Assembly (NCBI RefSeq): GCF_001039355.2
Contig: NW_019775815.1
Span: forward strand, 46,994-110,993
DNA: 64,000 nucleotides
Direction: 5' to 3'
Source of the DNA: Lingula anatina
Taxonomy: Eukaryota; Brachiopoda; Lingulata; Lingulida; Lingulidae
In this document: positions 1-11,488 of the stretch, one piece after another
Position numbering within the stretch: the stretch's first letter is position 1
Layout of the letters: the number at the start of each line of letters is the position of its first letter
The notes under the pieces: model-generated
What the model was told of the DNA's origin: nothing
What the model saw: only the letters and a program-made list of their open reading frames with translations
Databases searched by the model: none
Position numbers and translations under genes: made by a program

Positions 1-990
1 GACACAGCAGAATGAATCAAATAACAGCTAGCACAAATTTATATGCAGTTAGCTATAGTGTCACTACATACATAATCAGCTGCACGCGCGTTTGTTTACA
101 TAAGTACTCTAAGGGGGCGTGGCTACCCAGGCGACCAAGGGATTAGGCTAGTTACTATATGCCGTCAACAATCGTTTAGCGACCCTATCATTATACACTC
201 TCTCTATTGTATTTTCCACCGCATTAATCGCAGTGTAATCTTCAAATGGTCCACGGGGTAAATGTACACATTCTTAATCCGAGTACGGTAGGTTGTACTG
301 TCCAATCAGGTTTTGCTATACTGGTATCTGACCAGTGTCACTTGGTAGTAATTAACTTAACAGCGTGAAATACAAAGCCGAGACATCCTGTCTGTAATTA
401 GGGAAGAAACATCTGGAGCTTATCTTTCTATCAACCTATCTTAGTCACTGGGAATTTCCCTGGGCATCTTACATCACATTAATACCCTCATCACACATAA
501 ATCCCTTTATTGTGACCAATAAATGATATATGTGTGTGTGTGTGTGTTTGTTCTACCTAAAACACAAAGTAACGCAATATGATACATCTGAAATCAATTT
601 AAGGAATTTTTCTCTCTCTCTTGCCTCCATCCAATACTTAGCAAAAATATTCCCTTAATGATACAAAAGGCACTGATAAAGATATGCAATACGAACTATT
701 TCTCACATTTGATTCGGTTTATAATATTAATGTTACTGTCTATCCATACAATGTTGTCACCGTTTTAACTGATTTAACTTCAGCCTATTTAATGACATCC
801 TTTAGTACTCCAAAACCCTGGCAGCAATTTTTTCTTAAAATCATAAATTCAGATTTTATCGTTACCAGGAAATTGGGGCTCATACATGTAACTCTATAAC
901 AAAAACATTTAAACCATAATGCCGGCACGGGATTTTAGCCTATAAACTCGTGGTCAACTCTGCCAATTTTCGTGATTAAATCTTAGGGTG

Positions 991-1194
991 CATTCCCATA
1001 GATTTTAGATTGATCTATCCCCGTGGGGAGTCTCACTAGATTACTGTCAGATAACCCAGCTTAAATGTCCGTCCCGCCTCCTACAAGCTGTAAGGGGGTA
1101 ATTGACTTTCGTGCCCGCTTGGTTGACAGCTATTTAGCGTGAACCCCCAGGGAGTTAGGTCGATCTAGTTGGATTGATCTAAACTCTGGGAATG
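991..1194. mobile_element. MITE family 1, copy 1 (terminal inverted repeats)
   Basis: A ~204-bp non-coding element. It begins CATTCCCATAGATTTTAGAT and ends in an imperfect inverted copy, GATCTAAACTCTGGGAATG. Internal arms (GGGGAGTCTCACTAGATTAC and TTTAGCGTGAACCCCCAGGG) are also semi-inverted. Near-identical copies occur at 11142-11345 (opposite orientation) and 19861-20246. No ORF. This is the structure of a non-autonomous DNA transposon; the superfamily was not determined. Confidence 0.75.
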
Positions 1195-2247
1195 GGGTTT
1201 CATTCAGGGATGGAATTACGCTCCATTCCGATTGCTATCTCACCTCAAAATAGAAAGTGTTAAATTGATGATTAAAGCTTTGACTTGCCTACGCTCATAC
1301 ATTATAACGAGAATTGTAAACGCCGATATTTTATATTTCAAAGTGTTTTGTTTTAAATCAGTGCAAAGATAGATGCATTATTGAATAATTAGACGAAGGA
1401 AAAACTTCATTCTCGGTATTTGCAATATCATTTAAAGAAAGGAAAGTTTGGCGTAGTCAAACGACATTTTATGGCGACAACAATCTCCAGAGAGCTTATT
1501 TAAGCACATGTGCATTCTGCTCATGCTCAATTGTGCCCTAGAGGGGTAATCTCCTTAGAGGCACATGTTGCTACTTATACCATGGGGCATCACTGCCTGG
1601 CCTCATTTTGCTTGATTCATTCTGTTCACGAGCATGATACAATTAAGCTACACGTTATCTCAAATCTGCAACTGAAATCTTCAGTTCAGAAAAATTCATT
1701 TTACCTCTATGAGAACTTTCCAGCAGTTCACTCGATCTGTTGAAGCGTACAGTGACAGATTCTGCACAACTTCAAGCAAGGATCAACAGTACAAATTGCT
1801 GACTGTTACATGAATGCGGTAAGTTTTAGTTTCTCTAGCTATTTAGCAGTTGCAGTTGACAATATGTTCTTTATTCTGGAGTCGCTTGTTTGCTCCGATA
1901 GCGGTCACTGCGACTGCACAAAGAAATTAAGGGTCCTTGCGTGTAGAATCTCCAGTCACCTGATGACATAGGCGGACGCAATGTCCCGAAATTTAATGGA
2001 TATCGCATTGGCACATGTTATGCAGATTCAGTCACCTACTTTTAGTTTCCCACTTCTATCATATTCCTCGTCAGACGTTTCACTGTTCAGGGTAGATACC
2101 TTAGCAAGGTAGAGTATCTTGCTCAGACTGAAGTGCACATCATTATAATCCAGCTCAATCCAAAAATCAACCCTCCTTTCCTCATCAACTATTCGTTTTT
2201 GTTAGCACTGAAGTTACCATTTACACCTACTGTTTACTTAGCATTGA
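1195..2247. other. Non-coding stretch, no supported gene
   Basis: Only short ORFs without recognisable domains or splice-linked partners. I see no gene and no clear repeat here. Confidence 0.5.
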
Positions 2248-2550
2248 GTTTCACATTTATAACTCTTTCTTTAAGTCTTCTGAAGAAAATTTGTGGTCTT
2301 ATATCACCCCCCCCCCCTTCACACATATCTACTACTTGAGTTCACTTACTTAGGGCATTACCACTGATAGAGCATCTTAATTAAGTCAGAAAAGTAAANG
2401 TTTCACATTTATAGCTCTTTCTTTAAGTCTTCTGAAGAAAATTTGTGGTCTTATATCACCCCCCCCCCCTTCACACATATCTACTACTTGGGTTCACTTA
2501 CTTAGGGCATTACCACTGATAGAGCATCTTAATTAAGTCAGAAAAGTAAA
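2248..2550. repeat. 151-bp direct duplication around a single N
   Basis: Bases 2248-2398 and 2400-2550 are nearly identical (a few substitutions) and are separated only by the ambiguous base at 2399. Each copy carries a C homopolymer. The arrangement, two overlapping ends joined by an N, is typical of a failed contig overlap rather than a biological duplication. Confidence 0.85.
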
Positions 2551-3595
2551 TAGTTATTAGCTTTTCACTTTTCAGTAAGCAGGATAATTTTGCATGGGTA
2601 TTACAAGTCCCCCAGATATGGAAGATTTAACTACTTATTGAAGCACAGTGCCTTCATTTTTATCATATTCAATAACCTCTGTCCATTTTCTTAGGACTTC
2701 TCTGTTTCAGCTTTCAGTGGGATATTGCAAAACTTTCCCACCCTAGTTAATCGTAAAAACATGTATTCCTGACCCATTTTCAAGTCACAAGGCTCCATGA
2801 AAAGTCTCCTGTTCTCTGATTTAAATTAAAATTACAACCTAGCTTTACGACCCTTCTATGGCCTATTAACTGAGGCTGGTCCCTTAATTAAGCAGTTGAT
2901 AGAGGCTTACAATCCCTGACCCTACTGCTGAGGGTAATTATGCCCTCACCATAGCTAATACATCCTGGCCACCTGTTATGATAGTGATAAAGGCTGACAG
3001 CTGCCCAGTAGTAGTTCTCTAAAGATAAATACGAGCTATAAAGATGAACAAATACACTGGAATTACGAGTTACTGGCGAAATAGACTGAATTACTTTAAT
3101 CATTCAAATTCAGTGGCGACTATTAAGTAATACATCTGAACTCACAACAAGCTAAAACATAAAATTTATATAATATATATATATCTGAGCTTCAAAAATG
3201 CACACTAGCTTAGACATGCTTTTGAAATCCTAATGTTTTTAGGACCAGTGGTTGACATAGAAGAACGCATATTATAATATACGTCAATTTAATAATTATC
3301 TTGGGCATCGGTTATTTTAGAGGCTAACATGACAACTAGCCGTATATTTGAGTGTAAATAAAGAAATCTTCCAAAAACAAAATAAACGGCTTCATCTTGG
3401 AAATTCAGCCTCCTCGGTAGTAAATAAGACCATGATTCAAACCTTCATGTAAAGTGTACCCCATGATAACATACAGTCTTAAGAACAAAGACAGGAGTCT
3501 GACATAATTCCAGATGTACACCCTGGCAACCGGGCAAGCATCTTAAGAGGACATTCCATTCACTAGTTTCCTCAATCATCGAGGGTTTGGTTCTT

Positions 3596-3596
<1 letters not shown>

Positions 3597-3626
<30 letters not shown>

Positions 3627-3650
3627 TAATAATAATAATAGTAATAATAA
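3597..3650. repeat. (AAT)n microsatellite
   Basis: About 18 units of AAT with a few interruptions, between two unremarkable AT-rich stretches. Confidence 0.9.
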
Positions 3651-3799
3651 TATAAGTTTTCACTTTGTTTGCTGAATGCCACTCGGGTTGGAGCACACCT
3701 TTCGGACATGGGGCAATACAAACTTAAGCCTAATAAGCATGGACCCATCAGAAAGAATTTCTCTCAGTAAGTTGAACTAAACCCCGCCCCCTTTCACTT

Positions 3800-5210
3800 T
3801 TCTTAATCAGACTCTGACCTTTTCAGGGCCTCATGTAAATTGGTCACTTAACTGGATCACGACCTTTTCAGGGCCAAGGTACACTTCCTTTCTAGGTCAG
3901 TTTCTGACCTTTTTAGGGCCTCATCCACGTTGCTTTCTTAACCAGTTTCTGACCTTTTCAGGATCAAGATAAACTTCCTTCATAATCAGAATCCGGCCTT
4001 TTTCAGGGCCTTGTGCACTTTAGTTTGTTAAACAAATTCTGTCCTTTTCAGGGCCTCATACACATTTGCTCTCTTATCCGGATCCCGACCTTTTCTAGGC
4101 CAAGGTACACGTACTTCTTTTCAGAGCCTTGTGCACATTGGTTTTTTAACGAGATTCTGTCCTTTTCAGGACCAAGGTACACCTTTCTTTACCAGTTTCT
4201 GACCTTTTTAGGGTTTATGTACGTTGTGTTCTCTACCAGTTTCTGACCTTTTCAGGGTCTATGTTTGTTGTGTCCTTAACCAATTTCTGACCTTTTCAAG
4301 GTTATGGTACATTTCCTTCCTAATCAGATTCTCTCCTTTTCAGGGCACATTTGTTTTTTTAACCAGATTCTGTCCTTTTCAGGACCAATGTTCACCTTTC
4401 TTTACCAGTTCCTGATCTTTTCAGGGTCTATGTATGTTGTGTTCTTTACCAGTTTCTGACCTTTTCAATCCTACGGTACACTTCCTTCTTAATCGGATCT
4501 TGTCCTTTGCAGGGCACATTCGCTTCTTAACCAGATTCTGTCCTTTTCAGGGCACATTCGTTATTAACCAGATTCTGTCCTTTTCAGGACCAAGGTTCAC
4601 ATTAGTTACTAGTTTTTGACCTTTTCAGGGTCTATGTATTGTTGTGTTCTTTACCAGTTTCTCACCTTTTCAAGGCTATGGTACTCTTCCTTCTTAATCA
4701 GATCTTGTCCTTTTCAGGGAAAATTCGTTTTTTAACCAGATTCTGTCCTTTTCAGGACCAAGGTTCACCTTTCTTTACCTGTTTCTGATCTTTTCAGGGT
4801 CTATGTATGTTGTGTTCTTTACCATTCTCTGACCTTTTCAAGGCTATGGTACACTTCCTTCTTAACCAGATTCTGCCCTTTTCAGGGCACATTCGTTTCT
4901 TCACCAGATTCTGTCCTTTTCAGGGCACATTCGTTTCTTAACCAGATTCTGTCCTTTGCAGGGCCAATGTTCACCTTTTTTTTACCAGTTTACAAATTTT
5001 TCAGGGCATCTTGCACATTCGTTTCTAAACCAGCTTCTTTAGTAGATTTCGGCCTTTACAGAGCCTTACATACATTCGTTTCGTTACCAAATTATGTCCT
5101 TCTCAAGGTCAAGCTACATTTCCTTTACCAGTTCTCCCCTTTTAGAGCCAATTTGTTTCCTACCAAGATTAAGGCCTCTTCAGGCCCCTTATACACCATG
5201 CATGCTGCAC
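3800..5210. repeat. Degenerate minisatellite, ~25 or more units
   Basis: Tandem units of roughly 45-60 bp share the core TTCTGACCTTTTCAGGGCC, followed by a variable 'TACACTTCCTTCTTAACCAGA'-like spacer. Divergence and unit-length variation increase toward the 3' end. Most units contain CCTTTTCAGG, which looks like a splice acceptor. The open frames running through the array are repeat-driven (F/L/P-rich), not genes. Confidence 0.9.
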
Positions 5211-5218
5211 AGTTTCAG

Positions 5219-5520
5219 ACCTCTCCATTTCATTTATTTATTTATTTATTTATTTATTTTTCTCATACAGCATTAATGTCATTTCATCTTATTTTTTCTG
5301 GCATCTTTCTATGCCACAGGCAGTTTATTTATTTATATTTTACTTCCCACTGCATCGGGACTAACAGCATGCTTTTCCAACATAGTTCTTTATTTATTTA
5401 TTTATGCGTTCCTCATCAGTATGTTGGGTAGAGCAGCATGCTTTTAGCACATACTTGTTTATTTATTTATATTTTCCTCACCCGCTACATCGGGTTGAGT
5501 GGCATGCTTTTATGACATAT

Positions 5521-5575
<55 letters not shown>

Positions 5576-5700
5576 TATTATCCTCCCCACTACGTCGGGT
5601 TGATTGGCATGCTTTTATGACATATTTGTTTATTTACTTATACTTTCTTCCCTACTGTGACGGGTCAATAGGCATGCCTTCTTAACAGGGTTATTTATCT
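5219..5700. repeat. (TTTA)n tracts in ~120-bp repeating units
   Basis: Long TTTA runs (largest ~5519-5575) are spaced by a recurring segment of the type CTCCCCACTACGTCGGGTTG followed by GGCATGCTTTTATGACATA. The segment occurs at least five times, so this is a higher-order tandem repeat containing microsatellites. Confidence 0.85.
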
Positions 5701-6530
5701 TTTTCCCCACTATCAAAAGTGTGTGTATGTGCATGCATGCTTTCATAATTCATTTACTTACTCATTTTCTTTTTACTAATAGCCATTATTTTTGTGGAAA
5801 TTCATTGTTCTCCAAACTGCATTGGACTACTTCATTCTCTCCTTTGTGGGGTTTTCCTTGCCCAGTGCATTTGGGCACCAGTCAAGGTTATGGCCTCTTT
5901 GCAACCCCACAAATGAAATTTGTGCAAAATTGTTGGTAAATAATAACTTTTGCTGACTCGTCGCATCATAATTTTTAGGATGATGAGTCTCATTGAATAT
6001 TTGATATATAATTTTTATCCCTAAGGCCATAACATTTAATACAGGCAACAATTTGCTACATTGTTATTATTGTTAAAACGATTAGGATAGAGGGGTTATA
6101 TAATAAAAGCGGCCTGGTTTGGCCAAATCACGAACAAACAATATTCCTTGTTACCTTCTTTCTTGCTATGAATGAGACTATAAAAGTTTGTGGTACACTG
6201 AGATGGAGGAGACATAAAAATGTTTAACTGGCAGAAAGAATTACCAAACAGACTGCATTGCCTACTGAAGCTGTATTTTAGTCCCATGTTTCTTTCCTGT
6301 AAGTTTGAGAACAGTAAGTGACATGGTTTTTCTGAAATGGTCATCATGGGAGCAGTGCCCAAAATAGGGGTTTCTTCAAAATTTGATGCAACATTACATA
6401 ATGTTTAACAGCATAATGACCATCAATTTTTAATAATAAAATATTAGTAACATGGACATTCAGAAAACATGACCAGCAAAGGTCTTCAGGCCAATGGAAA
6501 TTCAAAGTCACACCTTGAAAATGCCAAAAT
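5701..6530. other. Non-coding stretch, no supported gene
   Basis: Short ORFs only. A local imperfect inverted region at about 5840-5930 is built on CCTTTGTGGGGTTTTCC and CAACCCCACAAATG. No coding or RNA gene is supported. Confidence 0.45.
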
Positions 6531-6549
6531 GTAAACAAGACAGCACTGT

Positions 6550-6860
6550 TCTGACATGGATTTATTTCCATTTTTAACACTTTTTTTAACATAAAACACA
6601 ATAAACAGTTTACTGCAATTTTATATGATCAACTAAGAAAATTGATGAGATGGGAAAATTATCAAAAAAAACAGTGTTAAATGTCCAATTTCCTCAATTC
6701 TGAGATTCTGAACATACTGAATGATTGAATTTGACAAAAGGCAATGATATGAGTTTATTTCCATTTTTGACACTTTATTACACAATACACAATAACAAGT
6801 TTACCATCATTTTTACATAATCAACTAACAATGTTGTAAAGATGCAGGAAATGTCAAATA
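6550..6860. repeat. ~195-bp tandem duplication
   Basis: The segment starting TTTATTTCCATTTTTAACAC (about 6558) recurs, diverged, at about 6755 as TTTATTTCCATTTTTGACAC. Both continue through matching CACAATAAACAGTTTAC-like and ATGATCAACTAA-like sequence. Confidence 0.7.
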
Positions 6861-6931
6861 AACACTTTTACGTATCTTATTAATTCAATAATGAGACTGT
6901 TAACATGCCTAAGAGTTGAATCTGAGGAAAT

Positions 6932-7250
6932 TTGAAAAAACAGCATAACTTCTAAAATAATGCCCCGATTATGCTGATTTTCGAACTCAACCTGCGTTTT
7001 AGTAAGATTGATTACTCCTGTGAGTTTCATGACAACAGGCCTAACGGTTTTCCTTAAAATGTGTTTACAGTGTTGCATATATGCTGAAAAATGAAAAAAC
7101 AGCATAACTTCTAAAATAGTGGCCTGATCATGCCGATTTCCGAACTTGACCTGCGTTTTAGTAAGGCTGATTACTCCTGTGAGTTTCATGACAACAGGCC
7201 TAACGGTTTTCCTTAAAATGTGTTTACAGGGTTGCATATATGCTGTGTCT
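6932..7250. repeat. ~159-bp tandem duplication, two copies
   Basis: Copies at ~6932-7090 and ~7091-7250 share long identical blocks such as GATTACTCCTGTGAGTTTCA and CCTAACGGTTTTCCTTAAAA. The 127-aa minus-strand reading frame at 6854-7237 is simply this repeat read through twice and has no other support. Confidence 0.85.
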
Positions 7251-7294
7251 GTACATAAAAACTAAGATGCTGCACATACGGCGCTCGGACTTAC

Positions 7295-7346
7295 CATTTA
7301 CAACAACCAGCACTACTATGATGACAACCCTTAACTTCAGCTTCAT
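7295..7346 (-). pseudogene. Candidate orphan signal-peptide exon (remnant EF-hand unit)
   Basis: An ATG opens a 17-codon stretch, MKLKLRVVIIVVLVVVN, ending at a consensus donor (G|GTAAGT). This resembles the short signal-peptide first exons of the two neighbouring EF-hand genes, though its junction phase (1) differs from theirs (0). Immediately upstream (7430-7740) is a block homologous to 10510-10790, the upstream region of the 9004-10160 gene. I found no matching EF-hand exon downstream toward lower coordinates, so it looks like a leftover of a deleted third tandem copy. A chance hydrophobic ORF is possible. Confidence 0.3.
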
Positions 7347-7429
7347 CCTCTATGAGCTGAGTGCTAAGTGAAAAGACAAGGGGTACCATTTTCATAGTAG
7401 TATCTGATAATGTTATTGAACAGTATACA

Positions 7430-7740
7430 TACCGTACCAGTTCCCTGTCCTACAATTCCCTAAGAAATCTGCACCTTGACTGATGCGTGGTGTTTGAAGG
7501 AGGGCAGTATATTTAAGTACCATAAAACTGAAATGTATTCCAGATAAATTTGCTTTGTCACGTACTCGTGCCCCCTATTTCTCATGTTATCAATTCCATT
7601 TCGCCCGCGGATTTCAAAGCTTAACATTGTGTAATCAACTGTAAGCGCCATACTACACGTTAATACGGGCTACCTAAAAAGAGGCACATTTCCTTGCTAC
7701 ATGAAGTATGTTACATCATTCTTATACCATTTGAGTAATA
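7430..7740. repeat. Duplicated block P, copy 1
   Basis: Homologous in the same orientation to 10510-10790. Shared stretches include TGTATTCCAGATAAA, GCTTTGTCACGTACTC, TGCCCCCTATT and a similar tail. It lies upstream of the candidate exon at 7295-7346, as copy 2 lies upstream of the intact EF-hand gene. This suggests a segmental tandem duplication; an unrecognised transposon is the alternative. Confidence 0.75.
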
Positions 7741-7816
7741 GAATTTCAAGCAGCTATAGATTTACCTACTTTTCTAACAAATACCCAGTAACAATGTTAA
7801 TTTTCCATCCCATTTA

Positions 7817-7933
7817 AGATCAGCTGTGTGAAACAATGCTATCAAATGCAATTTTGACTTCTTGTATCCTTATTGTGGCACTGTTTCGAGGCAAATTGAC
7901 CAATATATATATATATATATATCACACAGCTGA

Positions 7934-7965
<32 letters not shown>
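7817..7965. repeat. 15-bp inverted repeat and (TA)n tracts
   Basis: AGATCAGCTGTGTGA at 7817-7831 is perfectly inverted as TCACACAGCTGATCT at 7922-7936. The right arm is flanked on both sides by (TA)n runs. It could form a cruciform or hairpin, or be a very short MITE. Confidence 0.7.
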
Positions 7966-7969
<4 letters not shown>

Positions 7970-9003
7970 ACCTAACAAAGTGGCACCTTTAATGTAATGC
8001 GTAGAGTGATATAGAAAATCATATCATGAACCAATGTTTTTTTGGTTTTTTTTTTATTAAACTTGAAAATTGATTTTTTCACAATTACTTTTTTTCTGAT
8101 TGTACAACTAAGGCAATTAAATATTGTGCATTGGGTTGAATTAGGTCACAGTGTGATTCATGCATATGCAGATTTACGCCCAATTGCGTCCTATGATTAG
8201 ACAATGCGTCCTGAGCACCACCAAGTTTTACCCTACGCGCTGTATCCTTGCATTACTTAGCGCGGTTGTTTGAAATTGAACACTGTTTTCTTGTGCAGCT
8301 TTCGTGGAAGGATTCCGGTGGCAAAATACTCCATAATATTAGTTCTGAAGAAACCTTCTAGCCGCCTGTTGTGGGAGTTAAAAGAATCTCTCAGGCTTTA
8401 GATTACGGCCTACAAGCACCGAAAAGATGCAAACATCAACATCGGAAATCAGTAACATGTTATCTGAAAGCTAAAACTTAATGGACAGATTACTTCTTTG
8501 TCATCACCAACTTCGTCAGTAACGGTTATCTTAAATAAAATCAGCTGCCATACTGTTGTTTTTCACATACAGCTCACGTGCAGCTTTAATCCACTGGTAT
8601 CAATGTTATTATAGATAAGATACATGCATTGTTAAATATATTCTAAAAACATCCGTTTAATTGGTTAGTCATGTTGAAATAGATAAGAATCAAAGAGGAG
8701 GATTTGATGTTTTATTCCAAATATATACCCAGCAAAAAGAAAAGACAATATTATTTTTTATTTACTTCACTGAAACAGTTCAGAGTAATATTGAAAATTA
8801 AAGAAACAATACAACGTGATTTCTATGCGAACATGTCAATTTTTCTATGTCAGCAAACATCCCTGTATAACATATTTAAATCTCGTTGTAATCAATGTGC
8901 ATCTCAAACATTTCAAAGGGACAGTAGATTTCTAAAAGACTTCAGCTGGAATCTAAAAGCCAAAGGGAAATCGTAGACTTTTCGTAGACCATTGCCGACT
9001 GCA

Positions 9004-10160
9004 TCAGTACCGCTTACCGAAAACTATATCAGTGGTGCTAAACTCCTGTCGATACCAAGAGAGATCGTGTGCACTTTTAAATTCATCTGCATCAAGGACG
9101 CCATTTGCGTTCTGATCAATTGCATCAAAAATTGGTTGAATCTCAGCCGCGTTGCGATAAACAAAAAGGAATTTGGAATACTCATCTACTGTCAACTTGC
9201 CATCACAGTCAATGTCAAATGTGCCAAACAAATCAGATGAGATTTCGGCGGCCTCCTTCGTCTCAATAGGCATGTCTATCTCGTGAACACGAATCATATC
9301 TTGCAAAGTGAAGACTGTTTCATAGTTGGAGTATTTGTTTGACCACCAGACCCGAAAGGCATTGGAAAATATACCATTCACCGCCATAGCTCTCCAAGAC
9401 GGCAGAACTTTTTGAGCTCGTTCCGTTGTTAAACCAACATATTCCTCTTCAGTAACAACACCATCTTCATCAACGTCGAAGATATTAAAGAATTCTTTTA
9501 ACTTGGTGATATAGTAGGAACTAAATTTTCCTTTGGTGTTCTGAAATATGAAGAAATTATCTTTAATGACCCATCCTTGTCCATCTTTCCAATTAGGAAC
9601 TTATCTCTTTGAAAGTTGAAAGACTCTTTTAAAAGGACATATAAAAATTGGTTTTCAAATGAGTCCTGGATATATTTTATTTATCATATATTTAAATATG
9701 ACATTTTCTTGCATATATCCTGTTTAAATATTTGGGAAATGATTTGGTTTCGGCTTAATTAACGAACATATGAGATGCTGTAATTGTTTGGATCAGGTGT
9801 ATTTTTCTAAAAAAAAGTCATTGATTTTGCCGAAAAAATATTGGTTTTATGAAAATATCAAAATTGTTTTGTTTTGTTTTTTGTTGTTGTTTTTTTTACA
9901 CACACGTTAAGTCACCATCCAAGAAAAATATTTTCTCTTATCCAATAAACACACTAAAAGATTTCAGACTAGCAGAAAATCCCAACACAACTACCTGCAA
10001 TTTAAGAACCGTGTTGCCTTTCTATCAACTGTCTAAGCTTGTTTCAATAAAAGAACAATAAAAACAAACGATTTTCTGGACCTACCTTCACAGAACTTGA
10101 AGAATCGACAGTTTGAACAGCAACCAGTAGGAGCAGACTTATCAGCTTAATGGATGACAT
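9004..10160 (-). CDS. Secreted EF-hand calcium-binding protein, 203 aa
   Basis: Two exons: 10086-10160 (start, 75 nt) and 9004-9540, joined in phase 0 with GT-AG ends. Exon 1 encodes a signal peptide (MSSIKLISLLLLVAVQTVDS), so the product should be secreted. Exon 2 carries three canonical EF-hand loops: DVDEDGVVTEEE (~47-58), DIDCDGKLTVDE (~134-145) and DQNANGVLDADE (~167-178). Each has acidic or Asn residues at positions 1/3/5, Gly at 6 and Glu at 12. Spacing and the WW-containing linker resemble the sarcoplasmic calcium-binding protein type of EF-hand protein, but with a secretory leader. A likely role is extracellular calcium binding or buffering; the tissue cannot be told from sequence. 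It is a tandem paralog of the broken gene at 11489-13219. Confidence 0.9.
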
Positions 10161-10509
10161 TATTTCAAAGTCTAAACTACCAGGATTTCTAAAACAAGGG
10201 AATCAACATAACTAAAATATATCAACCAGTATGAAATATGATTTATTTAAGTCCCCCTTTAAAAGAAATGATCTGGTTCCTTTTTACAATTTACACCTAG
10301 ATGTATCTACCACATCTATTAAACACGTTTAAAGGTAATAATAATACTGTTATGGAAAAGAATACACTTATTATAACTCATAGCACATTAGTTGTACAAT
10401 TAAACTCTGAGAATTGGTAGCTCGTATTAAAAATTTATGCCTGGGTATTATGGAACTGTTCAGTCCTGAATCTGACATAATATCACCCCCAAATGTTATT
10501 AAACAGTAT

Positions 10510-10790
10510 GTGCCTTACCAGCTTTCTGTCGTACAATTCTGTGAGATGTCTGTACCTTGACTGACACGTGGAGTTTTAAGGAAGCGTAGTGTTTTATTTG
10601 CAATAATATTGAATTGTATTCCAGATAAAGTTGCTTTGTCACGTACTCATGCCCCCTATTCCTCATATTATCAATCCCATTACGCCAGATGCTTTCAAAG
10701 CCTAGCTTTGTTTAACTAAATGTAAGCAACATACTACATATTCATACGGGCTTCCAAGAAAAAGGGTCATTATGCTGTCATGCAAATGTT
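10510..10790. repeat. Duplicated block P, copy 2 (upstream of EF-hand gene)
   Basis: Homologous to 7430-7740. It sits about 350 bp upstream of the start codon of the intact EF-hand gene and may contain part of its promoter region. No coding potential beyond a shared short ORF. Confidence 0.7.
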
Positions 10791-11141
10791 TTCGCTATTA
10801 TGTTACATCGTGTGTATACCATTAGAATGGTGGGTTGAAATTTCAAGCATCCATTCAGAGGTCTTTATTTTTCTTACAATACAGAGGTTTATATATCCAT
10901 TTGCTGCTTTGCTCATGGAGTGGTTACCTGTTTTCTTTCCAGCGTCTCTTGATCTGGAACCATATCTTCTATTTTGCAGATCAAGTATTTAAAGGTTTTT
11001 TAATTAAATGGCACGTCATTTATCCCCCCCCCCCCAAATGATTACACTGCCTTTAAATATTTTCAAAGTAGTAAGAGAACGCAGACATCCGCCAAGACGG
11101 ATTATTATTTAATTAACGGAAAGTACATGTAATTGAGACTG

Positions 11142-11345
11142 CATTCCTACAGATTTAGATCGATCCATCTGGATCGGTCTAACTCCCTGGGGGTTCACGC
11201 TAAATCGCTGTCAGCCGAGCGCGCACGGAAGTTGATTACCCCTTTACAGCTTTAAGTAGGCGGGACAGACATTTAAGCTGGCTAAATTGATAGTAATCTA
11301 GTGAGACTCCCCACGGGGATAGATCGATATTAAATCTATGGGAAT
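11142..11345. mobile_element. MITE family 1, copy 2
   Basis: Close to a reverse complement of the element at 991-1194, including CCACGGGGATAGATCGAT and the ending CTATGGGAATG. It lies between the two tandem EF-hand genes and is non-coding. Confidence 0.75.
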
Positions 11346-11488
11346 GCAGTGTAACTTTTAAACCGGGAGGAAAATATTTTGCTTAATTATTATTTGTATC
11401 AATTAAAAAGTTAATTGGTAAGTCGTATAATTTCTTCCAACTTTTTGTCATAAGTAATTGCATTCCAAATAGAAACGGTGGAATCACA

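Noticed and set aside
4013-5685. Series of F/L/Y-rich ORFs
   Set aside because: Produced by the minisatellite and TTTA repeats.
6854-7237. 127-aa minus ORF with internal repeat
   Set aside because: It is a tandem DNA duplication read through. No leader, domain or splice context.
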